From the NCBI GenBank assembly GCA_029582165.1, contig CM055880.1, forward strand, positions 8,392,721-8,456,720: a stretch of DNA of 64,000 bases. Reading direction: 5' to 3'. The DNA comes from Portulaca oleracea. Its lineage: Eukaryota > Streptophyta > Magnoliopsida > Caryophyllales > Portulacaceae. The notes under the pieces are model-generated. The model worked only from the letters and a program-made list of their open reading frames with translations, had not been told where the DNA came from and did not search any database. This document shows, piece by piece, positions 45,710 through 55,558 of the stretch (its first letter is position 1; each line of letters begins with the position of its first letter). A program made the position numbers and the translations under genes.

Positions 45710-46185
45710 GGAACTCCTATTGGGCTTGAAATTCAGACGGGTTTGGGCCAGCTTTTGGATTCGATCACGAAGCCACTTCAACTCTATTTTGGGTCATAAT
45801 GCGGGTCCACAAGATAGTTATATGTCTTCGCCGGCCCCGAAACTGTAGCTCGAACTTACTTGTAGCATTTAATTCTCGTTTTTTTGGTCTTTTTTTCGTT
45901 TGGAGAAGTGGGAGTAATCCCACCATGTAGATTGCATATCGCATTGCACATTATTGTTACATTATGCATAAGGGTACATGAAAATAAAAAAAGTGCATTA
46001 CGTAGCACCATCATTGCATAAGCATCACATCAGTAGTTCGCATTAGTGCATAAAAAAAAAAAACGTACGTCATGCATGAGCAACACTATTTCATCATTGC
46101 ATTGCATTGTCCTAAGTGCATAATAAAGAGTCATACACAGCATTACATAGGTTCGTTAAATAAAGACCCTGCATGTGCATCATTC
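45710..46185. other. Spacer between antisense genes
   Basis: No gene is seen. It holds one half palindrome (CAGACGGGTTTGGGCC, about 45734-45749) and a GCATTA/CATTGCAT-rich stretch at about 45940-46160 with repeated ATTGCAT, ATTACGTAGC and GTGCATAA words. Confidence 0.5.
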
Positions 46186-48982
46186 TCAGTCCTCATCATG
46201 CCAGACCTCCGTATCACCACCACCACTGGCGCTATTAGCCCCATAGGCCCCGCTTCCACCAGCTCCAAAGTAAGTGTCCCACTGGTAGTAGGAGGAGTCT
46301 ACCACCTCTGTATCGCCACCTAAGCTAGATAGGTGCAACACTTCGGTACTGCCTGCATTAAGCCAAGAGTGTTCTGGAACCTGCCACTCTTGATTACCTC
46401 CAGGCCACTCCTGTGGAGTAGGCCAAGAAGATCTTACTACAGGCTCTGGGATAGACCATCCCGGCCATTCCTGAGTTTGTGTTCCCCATCCAGACGTTCG
46501 AGGCAGCTTCAAACCTCCTTGAGGAGGAGTAACGGGTACAACGGGTTGGGACGGAAGCACTGACGAGGCGTCATCTGCGAGGGCACGGTTATACCCCACA
46601 GATGCACCCGAGTCACTGCAAAGCACCACGGTAGGATCGACCGCCGCAAGGGAAGTGCCATAACCTAAATCCACAGTCGGTACAGGAGACGCAGGAACGT
46701 ACTCAGGCATTCCATAAGGGTGCTGAGGCAAAAGATGAGAGGATTGACGCATAGACCCCGAATGATGAGATTCTGGAAGGGTACCCAAATGCAGCGAAAT
46801 GCCTTCTTGCTCGCTGCACGCAGCTCCAACGCTAGACTCGAACTGTCTCCACCACAAAGCAGGGTACCACGAGAGCCGCGACTCCGACGAGAACTCCCAT
46901 GATCATGAGACCTCACCTGATGTTCGTGCTCACCTAAAGACATGGAGGATATGCTGTTCTCCACAGACCGCTGAAAGCCGTGGCCAAAACCCGTGTCTCC
47001 GTAGTGAGAACTTGTTGAATGACTATCTTCGAGTAAAATACCTTTCCCACGGTCATCGTGAGCCGGCATGCCCATACTCTGCCTACTCCTCTCCCCGTGC
47101 CTTCGAAGAGCAGCTTCGCCCCCATAAGATCGCCTCGCGTCGGCCATGAAGGAAGAATGTCGAGGAGGGTCCATCTGCTCCGACCGGCCACGAGGCACGT
47201 GCGCATCTGAATGGCGAGGAGGATCCACAGACGGGCGTGCATCATCATCCACGTTTGCGTCCCCAACCACAGAACCCGCAAGGTCTTTCTCACGAGCCCA
47301 CTTGAGTGTGAAGTAATTTTTGAGGAAGCCTTTTGCTTGTTTCCATCGCCACTGCACAGAATGAGGAAAATTGGTCAAAGGTTGAGTAGGTTAACAAGTA
47401 AGCAAAGAAAAGGGGGATCACCCACCGGCTTTCCCAGGATCTTCTCTAGTTCCGGTTTGATGTCCTCACTGGTCGCCCTCGGGTAGCCACAAACCGTGTC
47501 CCCAGAATTGCTCTGACTCTTCTCGTCATCCTCGCAATAGGGCCCCAACTACAACAAGCAAAGAAAGGGTCATATTAGGCGATAGTAGAATGAGCATGAA
47601 AAAGTAAATGGAGGTCTTCTTCCCCACCTTTCTAAAGGCCAGGCGGTCCCGATATTGTTCCCATTCCTCCCAGAATTGGGCGGGCGATGCCATTGATGCA
47701 TGATTAGTGTACCAGGAACCCCCCTTAGCTGCTGCAAACGCCTCGGCATGCAAGGCTCGCGGATCATTCATGGTCTCGGGAGGGTCTGAGGGTATTATCC
47801 ACATTTCATGGCCTAGGGTTTGCCTCGTAAGTCTCTCACCAAGGCTCCAGATCCAACCGGACGGACTCTCCATCACCAAGCGCAGGCTACTATCCCTATG
47901 CGCCGCATTTCGTGAGGGAATAAAGTCTTGCGGAATCTCGAAGCCAACCCAGGCATCCCAATTGACATCATCCTGCACAAGTAAAGGAAACATAAGCACC
48001 AAAAAATGCAAGAGAGATTATATGAAAGATGCAAACTCAACCTCTTCAAGGTGATCCAAGATGCGGCGCAACTCATCTAAACTCCCAAATGGTTTCTTCT
48101 TGTGCTCAAGGTAGTTTTTGTGCCACCGTTCTGCGGCCGGCACTGCCTTGGCGTGTCGAGTAGGGATAGTGAATCCCTTAATGTACTCATACCCCCATAC
48201 CTGCAAATACGTCAATACCGAGACTCACGATCTAAAAAGGAGAAATGCATATAGAAGAGAAGCGTCGAAGATTACCTCGAGCACCTTCCACGCTCGGACG
48301 CTCATCTCCCACGGACTCTCGGTCAAAGAATGGGTCCACATCATCGCCCGGGCGAACACCAATGCGAAGCGAATGAAGTTAGCGTATCACGACCTTTGCC
48401 GATTCCGATGAATGACTTGTTCTAAATCAAGGAGATTCTTCATCCAAGTCAGATAAACATCATCCCCTCGATTGGCAAACATCGTGGCAGAGATAAAATA
48501 TGCCAAGAAAATGAAACGACGCTGAAACTCATCCATATGAGTGAAGTCGACAGAAGTGATGACATCCTCGAAGGAACCATAAGAAAGCTTCATCTTCCGA
48601 CCAAACCGGCCAAAGCCGCTACGAGTTCTAGTAATTCCATCACCTGATCCGGTACAACAGGGTCAAATTCGATATCTTGACCACCCCAGCGTAGCCCGGT
48701 AATCATCACAAAGTCGACGGGGGATATGGCCATCTCTCCTACAGGGAGGTGGAAAGTGTTGGTGGAGTCCCAGAATCTCTCTGCAAGCGCACGCCCCATC
48801 ACCCGTGGTGTACTAGGTTCCCAGGCCTTGACACATTTCCAGAAGAGGTCGAATCCCGACTCTTCTAAAAGTGCAAGCGCCCAATTATCTTCCGCAAAAT
48901 GCTCCACCACCTTGATCGGTTTCCGCATATTGCCACCGGTTCTGAGGGAATCTTCCTGAGGATCCACCATGGAAAAATTCAA
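46186..48982 (-). pseudogene. Antisense gene B: multi-exon plant mobile domain protein
   Basis: Minus-strand exons are 48982-48276, 48200-48042, 47972-47628, 47548-47426 and 47351-46186; the first exon's upstream limit is uncertain. Introns of 75, 69, 79 and 74 bp end in CAG or TAG, and most donors are GTRRKN-like (one weaker, GTTGAG). Joins are phase 0: KVLE|VWGYEY, LEE|DDVNWDAW, FRK|LGPYCEDD, GKP|WRWKQAKG. Exon 1 has the plant mobile domain signature LAERFWDSTNTFHLPVGEMAISPVDFVMITGL. A frameshift near 48595, a TGA near 48388 (TCGTGATACG, a likely C-to-T change) and a frameshift near 46860 break the frame. The C-terminus is W/P/S/G-rich with EWPG repeats. Function unknown. Confidence 0.7.
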
Positions 48983-48999
48983 AAAGGAGGCAAGTCACT

Positions 49000-49596
49000 A
49001 CAGCAACTATCAAGTGATCCCTAGTTTAGCAAAAGCTAAATTGAACTTCCACTAAATTGGGGGCTCAAAAAAAAAAAAAAAAAACACTCGGCCCAACGCG
49101 AACGGTTTGGGGATTCTCTTTTCTCGGCCCGAAGCCCAACCCAGACGGGTTTGGGCCTGTTTGGATCTTTTCTTTTGTTTTTCTTTCGACCGAAACCCAG
49201 ACGGGTTTGGGTCTGTTTGACTACCGTTCAAAAAAAAAAAAATGGTTGGGTTTCGTTCAAACCCAGACGGGTTTCCTTCGAGTTTTCACTTTCTTCCCCC
49301 AGCCTAACCTAGACGGGTTTGGGCCGCCCCTTTTCTATCGGCCCAACTAAAACGGACCGAGTTTTGCATGTCTTTTCCCCCTCGTTCAGTTGCAGCCCAA
49401 CCCAGACGGGTTTACTATGCGCTCTATTCTAAAAATCGGCCTATCATCCTCGGTTCTCTAAGGCCTGATTTGAATAATACGGGTAATCGACACAAATTAC
49501 CTCATTATTTTTAGCTAAATCAACAAGCTAGAATTAAACATTTCTACTTGCAAATTTATGCTATGATTAAGAGCAGAGTCAAGGAGAAGACATTAC
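49000..49596. other. Palindrome-rich intron or leader segment
   Basis: It contains A- and T-rich runs and five AACCYAGACGGGTT palindromes (49138, 49194, 49260, 49306, 49399), mostly next to GGCC or GGGCC. No coding is supported. Confidence 0.6.
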
Positions 49597-49760
49597 CCGG
49601 ACATGTGAATGCTTGTGCCATACGTGATTCCACGGTTCGGGCACCAGTATCGACGGTTCCCAACCCGGCCTAGGAGTCCATGCTCGCCGGGAAGACATTT
49701 CATGTGCCCAGTTTGTCGCATGGGGTTGAACGGGCGGATCCCTAATTTTCCTAACCATTA
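49597..49760 (-). pseudogene. Probable 5' exon of antisense gene B
   Basis: On the minus strand, ATG 49760 opens 54 codons (MVRKIRDPPVQPHATNWAHE..., rich in W, H, P and R) ending CATGTCCGG|GTAATG, a good donor. The exon lies about 87 bp downstream of a TATA box. Acceptors for joining to 48982-48276 could be TTGCTGTAG (about 49000) or GATCCTCAG (about 48957). The link to gene B is inferred from strand, spacing and signals; I cannot confirm the splice. Confidence 0.5.
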
Positions 49761-49846
49761 TTTCCTAACTAGTGAATAAATGGGTTTTGAGCAAGGAAAG
49801 GAGGTTGGAAGAGGGAGATGCATGATTAAGGGTGTGAAGAGGCTCC

Positions 49847-49853
49847 TTTTATA
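49847..49853 (-). promoter_or_regulatory. TATA box of antisense gene B
   Basis: TTATAAAAGG on the minus strand, with the TATAAAA core here, is followed by a C/T-rich leader (CATGCATCTCCCTCTTCC) and the ATG at 49760. This fits a plant core promoter. Confidence 0.65.
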
Positions 49854-50006
49854 AGAAGAGTGGTTGCATGCACACCACACAAGTGGCCAACCGGCGGGCC
49901 CCAACATTAGGATCATGGAAGGCATGCATTGGCCGAAGATCTATCCTAAAATCCTATGAAGCTTATCCTAAAATCCTATGGAGCAAAAACCCGTCGCTGC
50001 AATTCG

Positions 50007-50330
50007 GGCCCAATGCAATTCGAGCATAAACCCAGACGGGTTTGCAGGCCATTTCAGGGCCAAAGTCGTCGCAGCCTGAAAGGAGCCCAAACTCGTCGCT
50101 GCAATTAAGGCCCAATGCAATTCGAGCATTAACCTATACGGGTTTGTAGGCCATTTCAGGGCCAAAGTCGTCGCAGCCTGAAAGGAGCCCAAACTCGTCG
50201 CTGCAATTCAGGCCCAATGCAATTCGAGTATAACCCAGACGGGTTTGCAGGCCATCGCAGCTTGAAATGAGCCCAAACTCGTCAGGCCCAATGCAATTCG
50301 AGCGTAAACCCAGACGGGTTTGCTGTCCAT
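50007..50330. repeat. ~102-bp tandem repeat, four units
   Basis: Units start with GGCCCAATGCAATTCGAG at 50007, 50109, 50211 and 50285 (spacing 102, 102, 74). Each carries one AACCYAKACGGGTT palindrome and GCCCAAACTCGT. Units 3 and 4 are shortened. The open frames on the minus strand here repeat with the unit and are not genes. Confidence 0.93.
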
Positions 50331-50568
50331 TTCCCATGAAGCAATGGCAAACTCAAGCCCGTTTCCAAGAGCTAAAGCACAACTGACAGGTAAATTTTCT
50401 GACTCGCTCTGATTTTCAGATAAATTGATGCCCTCCTTCTCTTTTTGCAGAACAATGCACAAAATACGTCGGTCGTTAAGCGGTTACAAAAGACGAACTC
50501 ATCTTCAGCGGTCGTCATCGGGCCCTCACAATGCGATGACACCCTTTTCAGCACACAGACAAAAGTCC

Positions 50569-50908
50569 CGCACTCCACGGCGAAATGAAGTGCGTGACCT
50601 TGATCTACCTCACGGCGAAATGAAGTGGATCAACTCATCATCACGGCATGCTTCACGGCGAAATGAAGCATGTCACCCCGATCCACCTCACGGCGAAATG
50701 AAGTGGATCACCTCGTCATCCTGGCATGCGTCACGGCGAAATGAAGCATGCCTCCTAGATCCGCCTCGCGGCGAAATGAAGCGGATCAGCTCCGACCGGC
50801 TTTACGGAAGAAACTAAGCAGGTCAACCCACACAGACACAGGTCTTGCATTCCACGGCGAAATGAAGTGCATAACCTTGATCTACCTCACGGCGAAATGA
50901 GACGGATC
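50569..50908 (+). repeat. Array of hairpins with constant CGGCGAAA loop
   Basis: Eight copies of CGGCGAAATGA lie in 340 bp. In each, the 9-11 bases before the CGGCGAAA octamer are nearly complementary to the bases after it. Loops start at 50578, 50613, 50656, 50691, 50734, 50769, 50855 and 50890. Stem types are (C)GCACT, GATCYACC, GGCATGC and GATCCGCC. The third unit has a perfect 9-bp stem (CATGCTTCA/TGAAGCATG). It lies in the 3' UTR between the antisense genes and the 3' LTR. The 130-aa plus-strand frame across it is compositional. Confidence 0.93.
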
Positions 50909-51061
50909 AATTCGGTCAGCTTTACGGAAGAAACTAAGAAGGCCAACCAATATCGGCGCAGGACCAAGCTTCCAAGTGTCAACCAGCTTCAGAACAAACT
51001 TCTGATTCATATCCAAGATCATCAAGACTACTTTGATCATCGTTTCATTCAAACTCGATCA

Positions 51062-51075
51062 AAGTGGGGGCTATC
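51062..51075 (+). promoter_or_regulatory. Polypurine tract of the Tat-lineage element
   Basis: AAGTGGGGGCTATC abuts the TGTAGACACC start of the 3' LTR. AAAGTGGGGGC next to TGTAGACACC is the usual arrangement in Tat-lineage elements. Confidence 0.8.
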
Positions 51076-52416
51076 TGTAGACACCGGATTTTGTACCGGT
51101 ATTAATTTTAGTTATCTGTAAAAATAAGCTAGCCGAGTAATCTAGTAGCATGCAGATCCATCACTTTTCTAACCCGGAAGCGAGCAAAACGGCCCAACAG
51201 AAAACCAGCCCAAACCCGTCTGGGTTGGGCCAATGTTATTTCCTCCTCCAGCCCAAACCCGTCTGGGTTTGTCCAATTTTAATTCCATCTTTCAGCCCAA
51301 ACCCGGCGGGGTTTATGGATTCCGCGGCTATAAACTACAACCCTAAACGCACCCCTAATCTCCTCATTCCACTATAAATTAAACCCTAACCCCTCTCATT
51401 TCAGACACGACATTATGCTGGAGTATTGACACTAGCATATTCTCTCTACCTCTTCTCTCCCTTTGCATGCTACTTCACTAAAGGTTAGAATAATTATCAT
51501 CGATGTAAACCATATAATGTAACCTATCGAATTCACGTATCATTTGTATTTTCAATTCAATATTTTGCATGACATTAATGTTAAACTTGTGAGATTCATA
51601 CTTAATTCCTTCCTTTTAACTTTTTCTGCTTTGATTTAATTCTAGTAGAGTCTATTCGGTTGAATAGGCGGATTTGACAATTTTAATTGTCAAATTCGTA
51701 ACCTTACCCCCGAACCCGTCTTTGGATTCGTCGACCGGAGTTCGTGTCAAAACGGTTTGTTGTTTTTTTCCTAAAAATTCAACTGGCGACTCTATATTCA
51801 TACTTCGGTATGTTCTTTTTATGTCCGTGGTGCGCTCTTATCCTTTCGAGGAAAATGATAGAATAAAATGAGGATATGAAGGTGTGAACTCGGACGGGTT
51901 CTGAAACCCCTTCCTCATTCTTTTTTTTTTACTGTTTCTTTGGTCTAATTTGTGGATAGCGCAAAAGACAACCCGGTATGGTTCAATCCATGAACCCAGG
52001 CGGGTTTACTATATTCTTTTCACTTCTTTTTGCTTCGCTATTTCTTCGGTCCAATCTGCGGATATCACCAGAGATAACCCGGCTCGGTTCATTTCATGAA
52101 CCCAGACGGGTTTATCACCTTCTGCTCAATCTTTCCTTTAGTGTATTTGTTTTTGGGTCTGACAGTAGCGAAACCCGGTTTGGTTCAAATGATGAACCCA
52201 GACGGGTTTTCTTGTTTTCCCTTTCTTTTCATATCTCTTTCTTTCTTTTTCTTAAAAAAGGGTGAATCTCGAGATTATGACGCATAAATCGAATTAATCT
52301 ATCAGCAAAAATATTCTTAAAAGTTCAACCTTATTTAAGGTTAAGCAATCTTAGTCGGCTCCCAATCATTTTTAAGTAGCGCCGCGAAAAAGGTCATCAA
52401 TTTTTCGGGGTCTACA
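51076..52416 (+). repeat. 3' LTR of the Tat-lineage element
   Basis: The full 1341-bp LTR runs from TGTAGACACCGG to GGGGTCTACA, with a TATA box at 51373-51380. It contains six AACCC-N4-GGGTT palindromes. One of them (51255) is intact here, where the 5' LTR copy carries a shortened form. Confidence 0.95.
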
Positions 52417-52421
52417 GGGGG

Positions 52422-53037
52422 GGGGAGGGGGGGCTAACACTGAGACTGAAAACCTTCTCAATGAAACGAGCTTCACCCCTAGTGTTCTTTCTTTCAAGTA
52501 CCTTGGTATGTCCATCTCATCTTGCAATCTCTATAGGAATGATTGTAACATTCTTGTTCAGAAAAACCTTTCCTAGATAACGTCTTGGTTGTCGTGACAC
52601 ATCTCTGATGTAGTTTGGGTAACTTTGATTAATACAATTGCCATTTAGATTTATGGCTTTTGGCTCGTATCCCGATTCTTCCCCAACACGTCATCGATAC
52701 AATTAATACCTATTGCTGCAATTTACTTTTTTTTGGGGGGGGGGGGGGAGCTCCCATGCTTATGCTCGTCTCCTCCCAATTTGTAGCCCGAAAGCCTATG
52801 GTGGGCTTGGTCTTCGGAACCTAGAAGTTTTGAATAAAGCTTCAGTGACAAAATTGTTATAGGATATCCCAAAAAAAAAGGAAATCATGTGGGTGACATG
52901 GATACACACAAGATACATCAAGGATACGTCATGGTAGGACTATACTCTCCTCCATACAATGTATGCCCAAATTTTAGGCACCAATTGTGCAGTGAAGGAC
53001 CACTTCAAATGGGGGTACGAACTTGGCAGGTGTAGGT
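52422..53037 (+). pseudogene. Second LINE ORF2, part 2
   Basis: It continues the RT thumb of the LINE cut at 41913: LSFKYLGMSISS, SWLS and PKAYGGLGLRNLEVLNKAS, then WVTWIHTRYIKDTSW. A T8-G14 run (52727-52748) replaces part of the usual F-L-W-G stretch and breaks the frame. It is cut again at 53037 by a solo LTR. Confidence 0.8.
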
Positions 53038-55394
53038 TGTAACACCCCAAAACCCTTAACTATAAGATTAACCTAAACCATCAATTAAACCTGTGATTAG
53101 CGCAACGGAACAAAAGCTAAAAATGAAAGGAAAGGCTCTAAAAATGACCCGGACAGAAACTGGATTTTCCGGCGATTAAAATGCGCTGTTTGAAATTGCG
53201 CTATGACTCTCGAATAGAGGCTTGTAAGTAATTAATGGAAGCTCGAAACTTGTAGCATAACTTAGATAATTAGATTGATGAAGCATGGGAGTCAAAAAGT
53301 TGAAGGTTACTAAGAGGATTCAAGCGTTCCTTGAGTTTATTTGAAAGATGTCGTCAAGTGACAAGGAAGACAATTAAGAGAATGAATTATGGATCTCAGG
53401 TGTTTTTGAACGACAACTAGAGTTAAGAACCTAGAAGAAGATTAATCCTTAAGACTATTTAGCGATTAAAAAGGCCCTGGGTTTTGATAAGCCTCTCAAA
53501 TCTAAACCAAACATTGTCAAAAACCAATGGATAACTTAATTCTCACTCATTGTAACTATGACTTTACTATTGATAAAAACCCTTTAGAAGATAACTTTAA
53601 TCTCCCAATGATCATACTCTCAAACCTTGAATACATATTTTAAGACTCTAACATTGATACATGAGTCACCAATTGATTAACAACCTTTAACTGATTTAAA
53701 CATGGCCCTAAAGATGGAAATTGAAGTAATATGTTGGGCAGAAACTTAAACTAACAGCCCTTATTCTCAGCCTCATATCTTTCTCTCCCGACATCGGATA
53801 GACGCAAATCTTATATTTCTGGAAAGCTCAAAGTGTGACCTAAAACTCTTATGTTTATCATTAAAGCCAACAAAGTCTCCAAATGGACGAAAATTCAGCA
53901 TTTAGCTACTAACTCAGAAAACGTATAACATTGCACCCTTCCACGGTTTTGCTCATATCTCGGGCTACACATATCGGATTCTCGAAATTCCAAAGCCTAG
54001 AGTTAGATAATGACTTGGGCTATCATTTTAAGTGGAAAAAACCGGGCATAACTCACAGCTACAACCTCTGTAAAAATCAAAAACTTAGACAGAAACTTTT
54101 ACACTCTTGATTTCACTACGCATGTCTCTATTGGCCTCCAATTTGCACCAAAACACAACCAAAGCCCAAATTAAGCATTATTTATGATTTATTCCAGATT
54201 TGAACACTCAAACTTGCTCAAATAAGTTCATAAAACCCACATGCAATCATAGATTATCACATGCACCATAATTCACATTTGGAATTAGCCCTCTTCCATC
54301 ACTTTTACACTAAAAACTCATCATCCAAGTGTAGAATAACTTAAAAACATCACAAGTAACTTAAAACAGTCCACAAACTCAGATTTCTTCACCAATTTAA
54401 CATGCACAAAGATAAAATCAAACTCTCCATCAAGAACTACTACCAAGCACTCCAAAACCTTACAAAATTCACAAGTATAACCCCCAATTCCGAACCCTAA
54501 CTTAACCACAACATGAATTCATGTTTAAAGATTATAAAAGAGATGAAATACAACAAGAATAACACAAAAGGGAAGTTAAATTCATATTAGAACTTGCTAG
54601 GATTGAATTAGGGTTTAGGGAGATTACCTCTTGAGGAAAAGTTGAGGAAAAACACAAGAGAGGAGTGGAGGAGGGCGACGACCACCACTGGACGGCGGCG
54701 ACTGGGCCGGCCGGCGCCGGAAAACAGAGGGGCGGAGGGAGGGTTTGGCCGGACGAGAGGAGGGAGGAAGAGAGTGAGGGAGTTTGGTGTTTGGGTTTGA
54801 ATTTGATTGAAATAAAATGAGGCTAAAGGCCCCCAACTCCCTTATAACTACTACCCCTCTACTTAACTTAGACAAATAAATAGGATTTAGACTAGATAAA
54901 CACAACTAATATTAACTATGTAAAAACAATAAATTGTTATTTCACTAGATAAAAGTGTTGGTAAAATATGCTAGGTTAACTAATTGGTTCAAGATAAAAA
55001 GGATTGATATTACTAGATAAAATAAAATGGAGATTGAATTAAATAAAATCAAATGGTAACATAATACTTGGAAAAAATAAGATAAAAGGAATGGTAACAA
55101 TTAAACTAGAGGTTGAATGATAAAACGTAAATATTAGAAAAGGAATTAATTAAATCCCTTACGGTAAAATAAATAACTTAAATAACGAAACTCGAAATAA
55201 ATTAAATAGTTGGGTATAAATTAATATTCGTAAATGTAAAACTGGTAGACTCGGCACCTTTAGCCATCTCCTTGCTCAAGACCTGTCACCGGTAGATAAC
55301 TAATAAAGTAAAATCGAAAAATTTTAGTAGCGTAATTTGGCTAATTACGGTCATTAACGATCTAATTAATACGGTTTTAGGGCGGGTTGTTACA
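53038..55394 (-). mobile_element. Solo LTR of a Ty3/gypsy element
   Basis: The 2357-bp unit (TGTAACACCCC...GGTTGTTACA on the plus strand) is flanked by TAGGT (53033-53037, 55395-55399) and has no internal region. Orientation is taken as minus because GGGGTGTTACA is the common 3' end of such LTRs. A GC-rich stretch with CCGGCGG-type words at about 54655-54740 is probably the transcript leader. It has the same layout as the solo LTR at 10804-14144 but is a different sequence. Confidence 0.88.
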
Positions 55395-55558
55395 TAGGTG
55401 GCAGAGGGTGAGTAAGAACGGGGACTACTAAGTCACTATTGGCGATAAATGGTCCATCTCGCTGCAATCTGATTCTGAGGTCTCCTGGAAAGAGGTGGTG
55501 TGGAACAACTTGGTGACGTATAGGTATGCTTTTCTAGGTCTGGGTTCTTCTTCGCAAT
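55395..55558 (+). pseudogene. Second LINE ORF2, part 3
   Basis: After the solo LTR the LINE goes on with IGDKWSISLQSDSEVSWKEVVWNNLVT, the segment before the zf-RVT-like module in plant L1 elements. It ends at about 55558 where the CACTA-like element begins. Confidence 0.65.

Larger units (their letters stand above)
41914..52416 (+). mobile_element. Tat-lineage Ty3/gypsy element, internally deleted, with antisense genes
   Basis: LTRs begin TGTAGACACCGG; the 3' LTR ends GGGGTCTACA. The duplication GGGGG flanks the element (41909-41913, 52417-52421) and the interrupted LINE frame fits across it. The 5' LTR is cut at 43023 and joins directly to integrase codons, so the primer site, gag, protease, RT, RNase H and the integrase N-terminus are lost. 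Between integrase and the 3' LTR lie two minus-strand genes, tandem repeats and an array of hairpins. Extra antisense ORFs downstream of integrase are known from Tat-lineage elements (Retand type). The element cannot move by itself. Confidence 0.9.

Noticed and set aside
50425..50817. 130-aa plus-strand ORF with repeated RRNE
   Set aside because: The repeated residues come from the CGGCGAAATGAAG hairpin units; the array structure explains the frame better than protein coding.
50569..50908. CRISPR-like spaced repeat array
   Set aside because: The repeated part is a loop with varying complementary arms inside a plant retrotransposon, spacing is uneven and there are no cas genes. A eukaryotic window makes CRISPR untenable.
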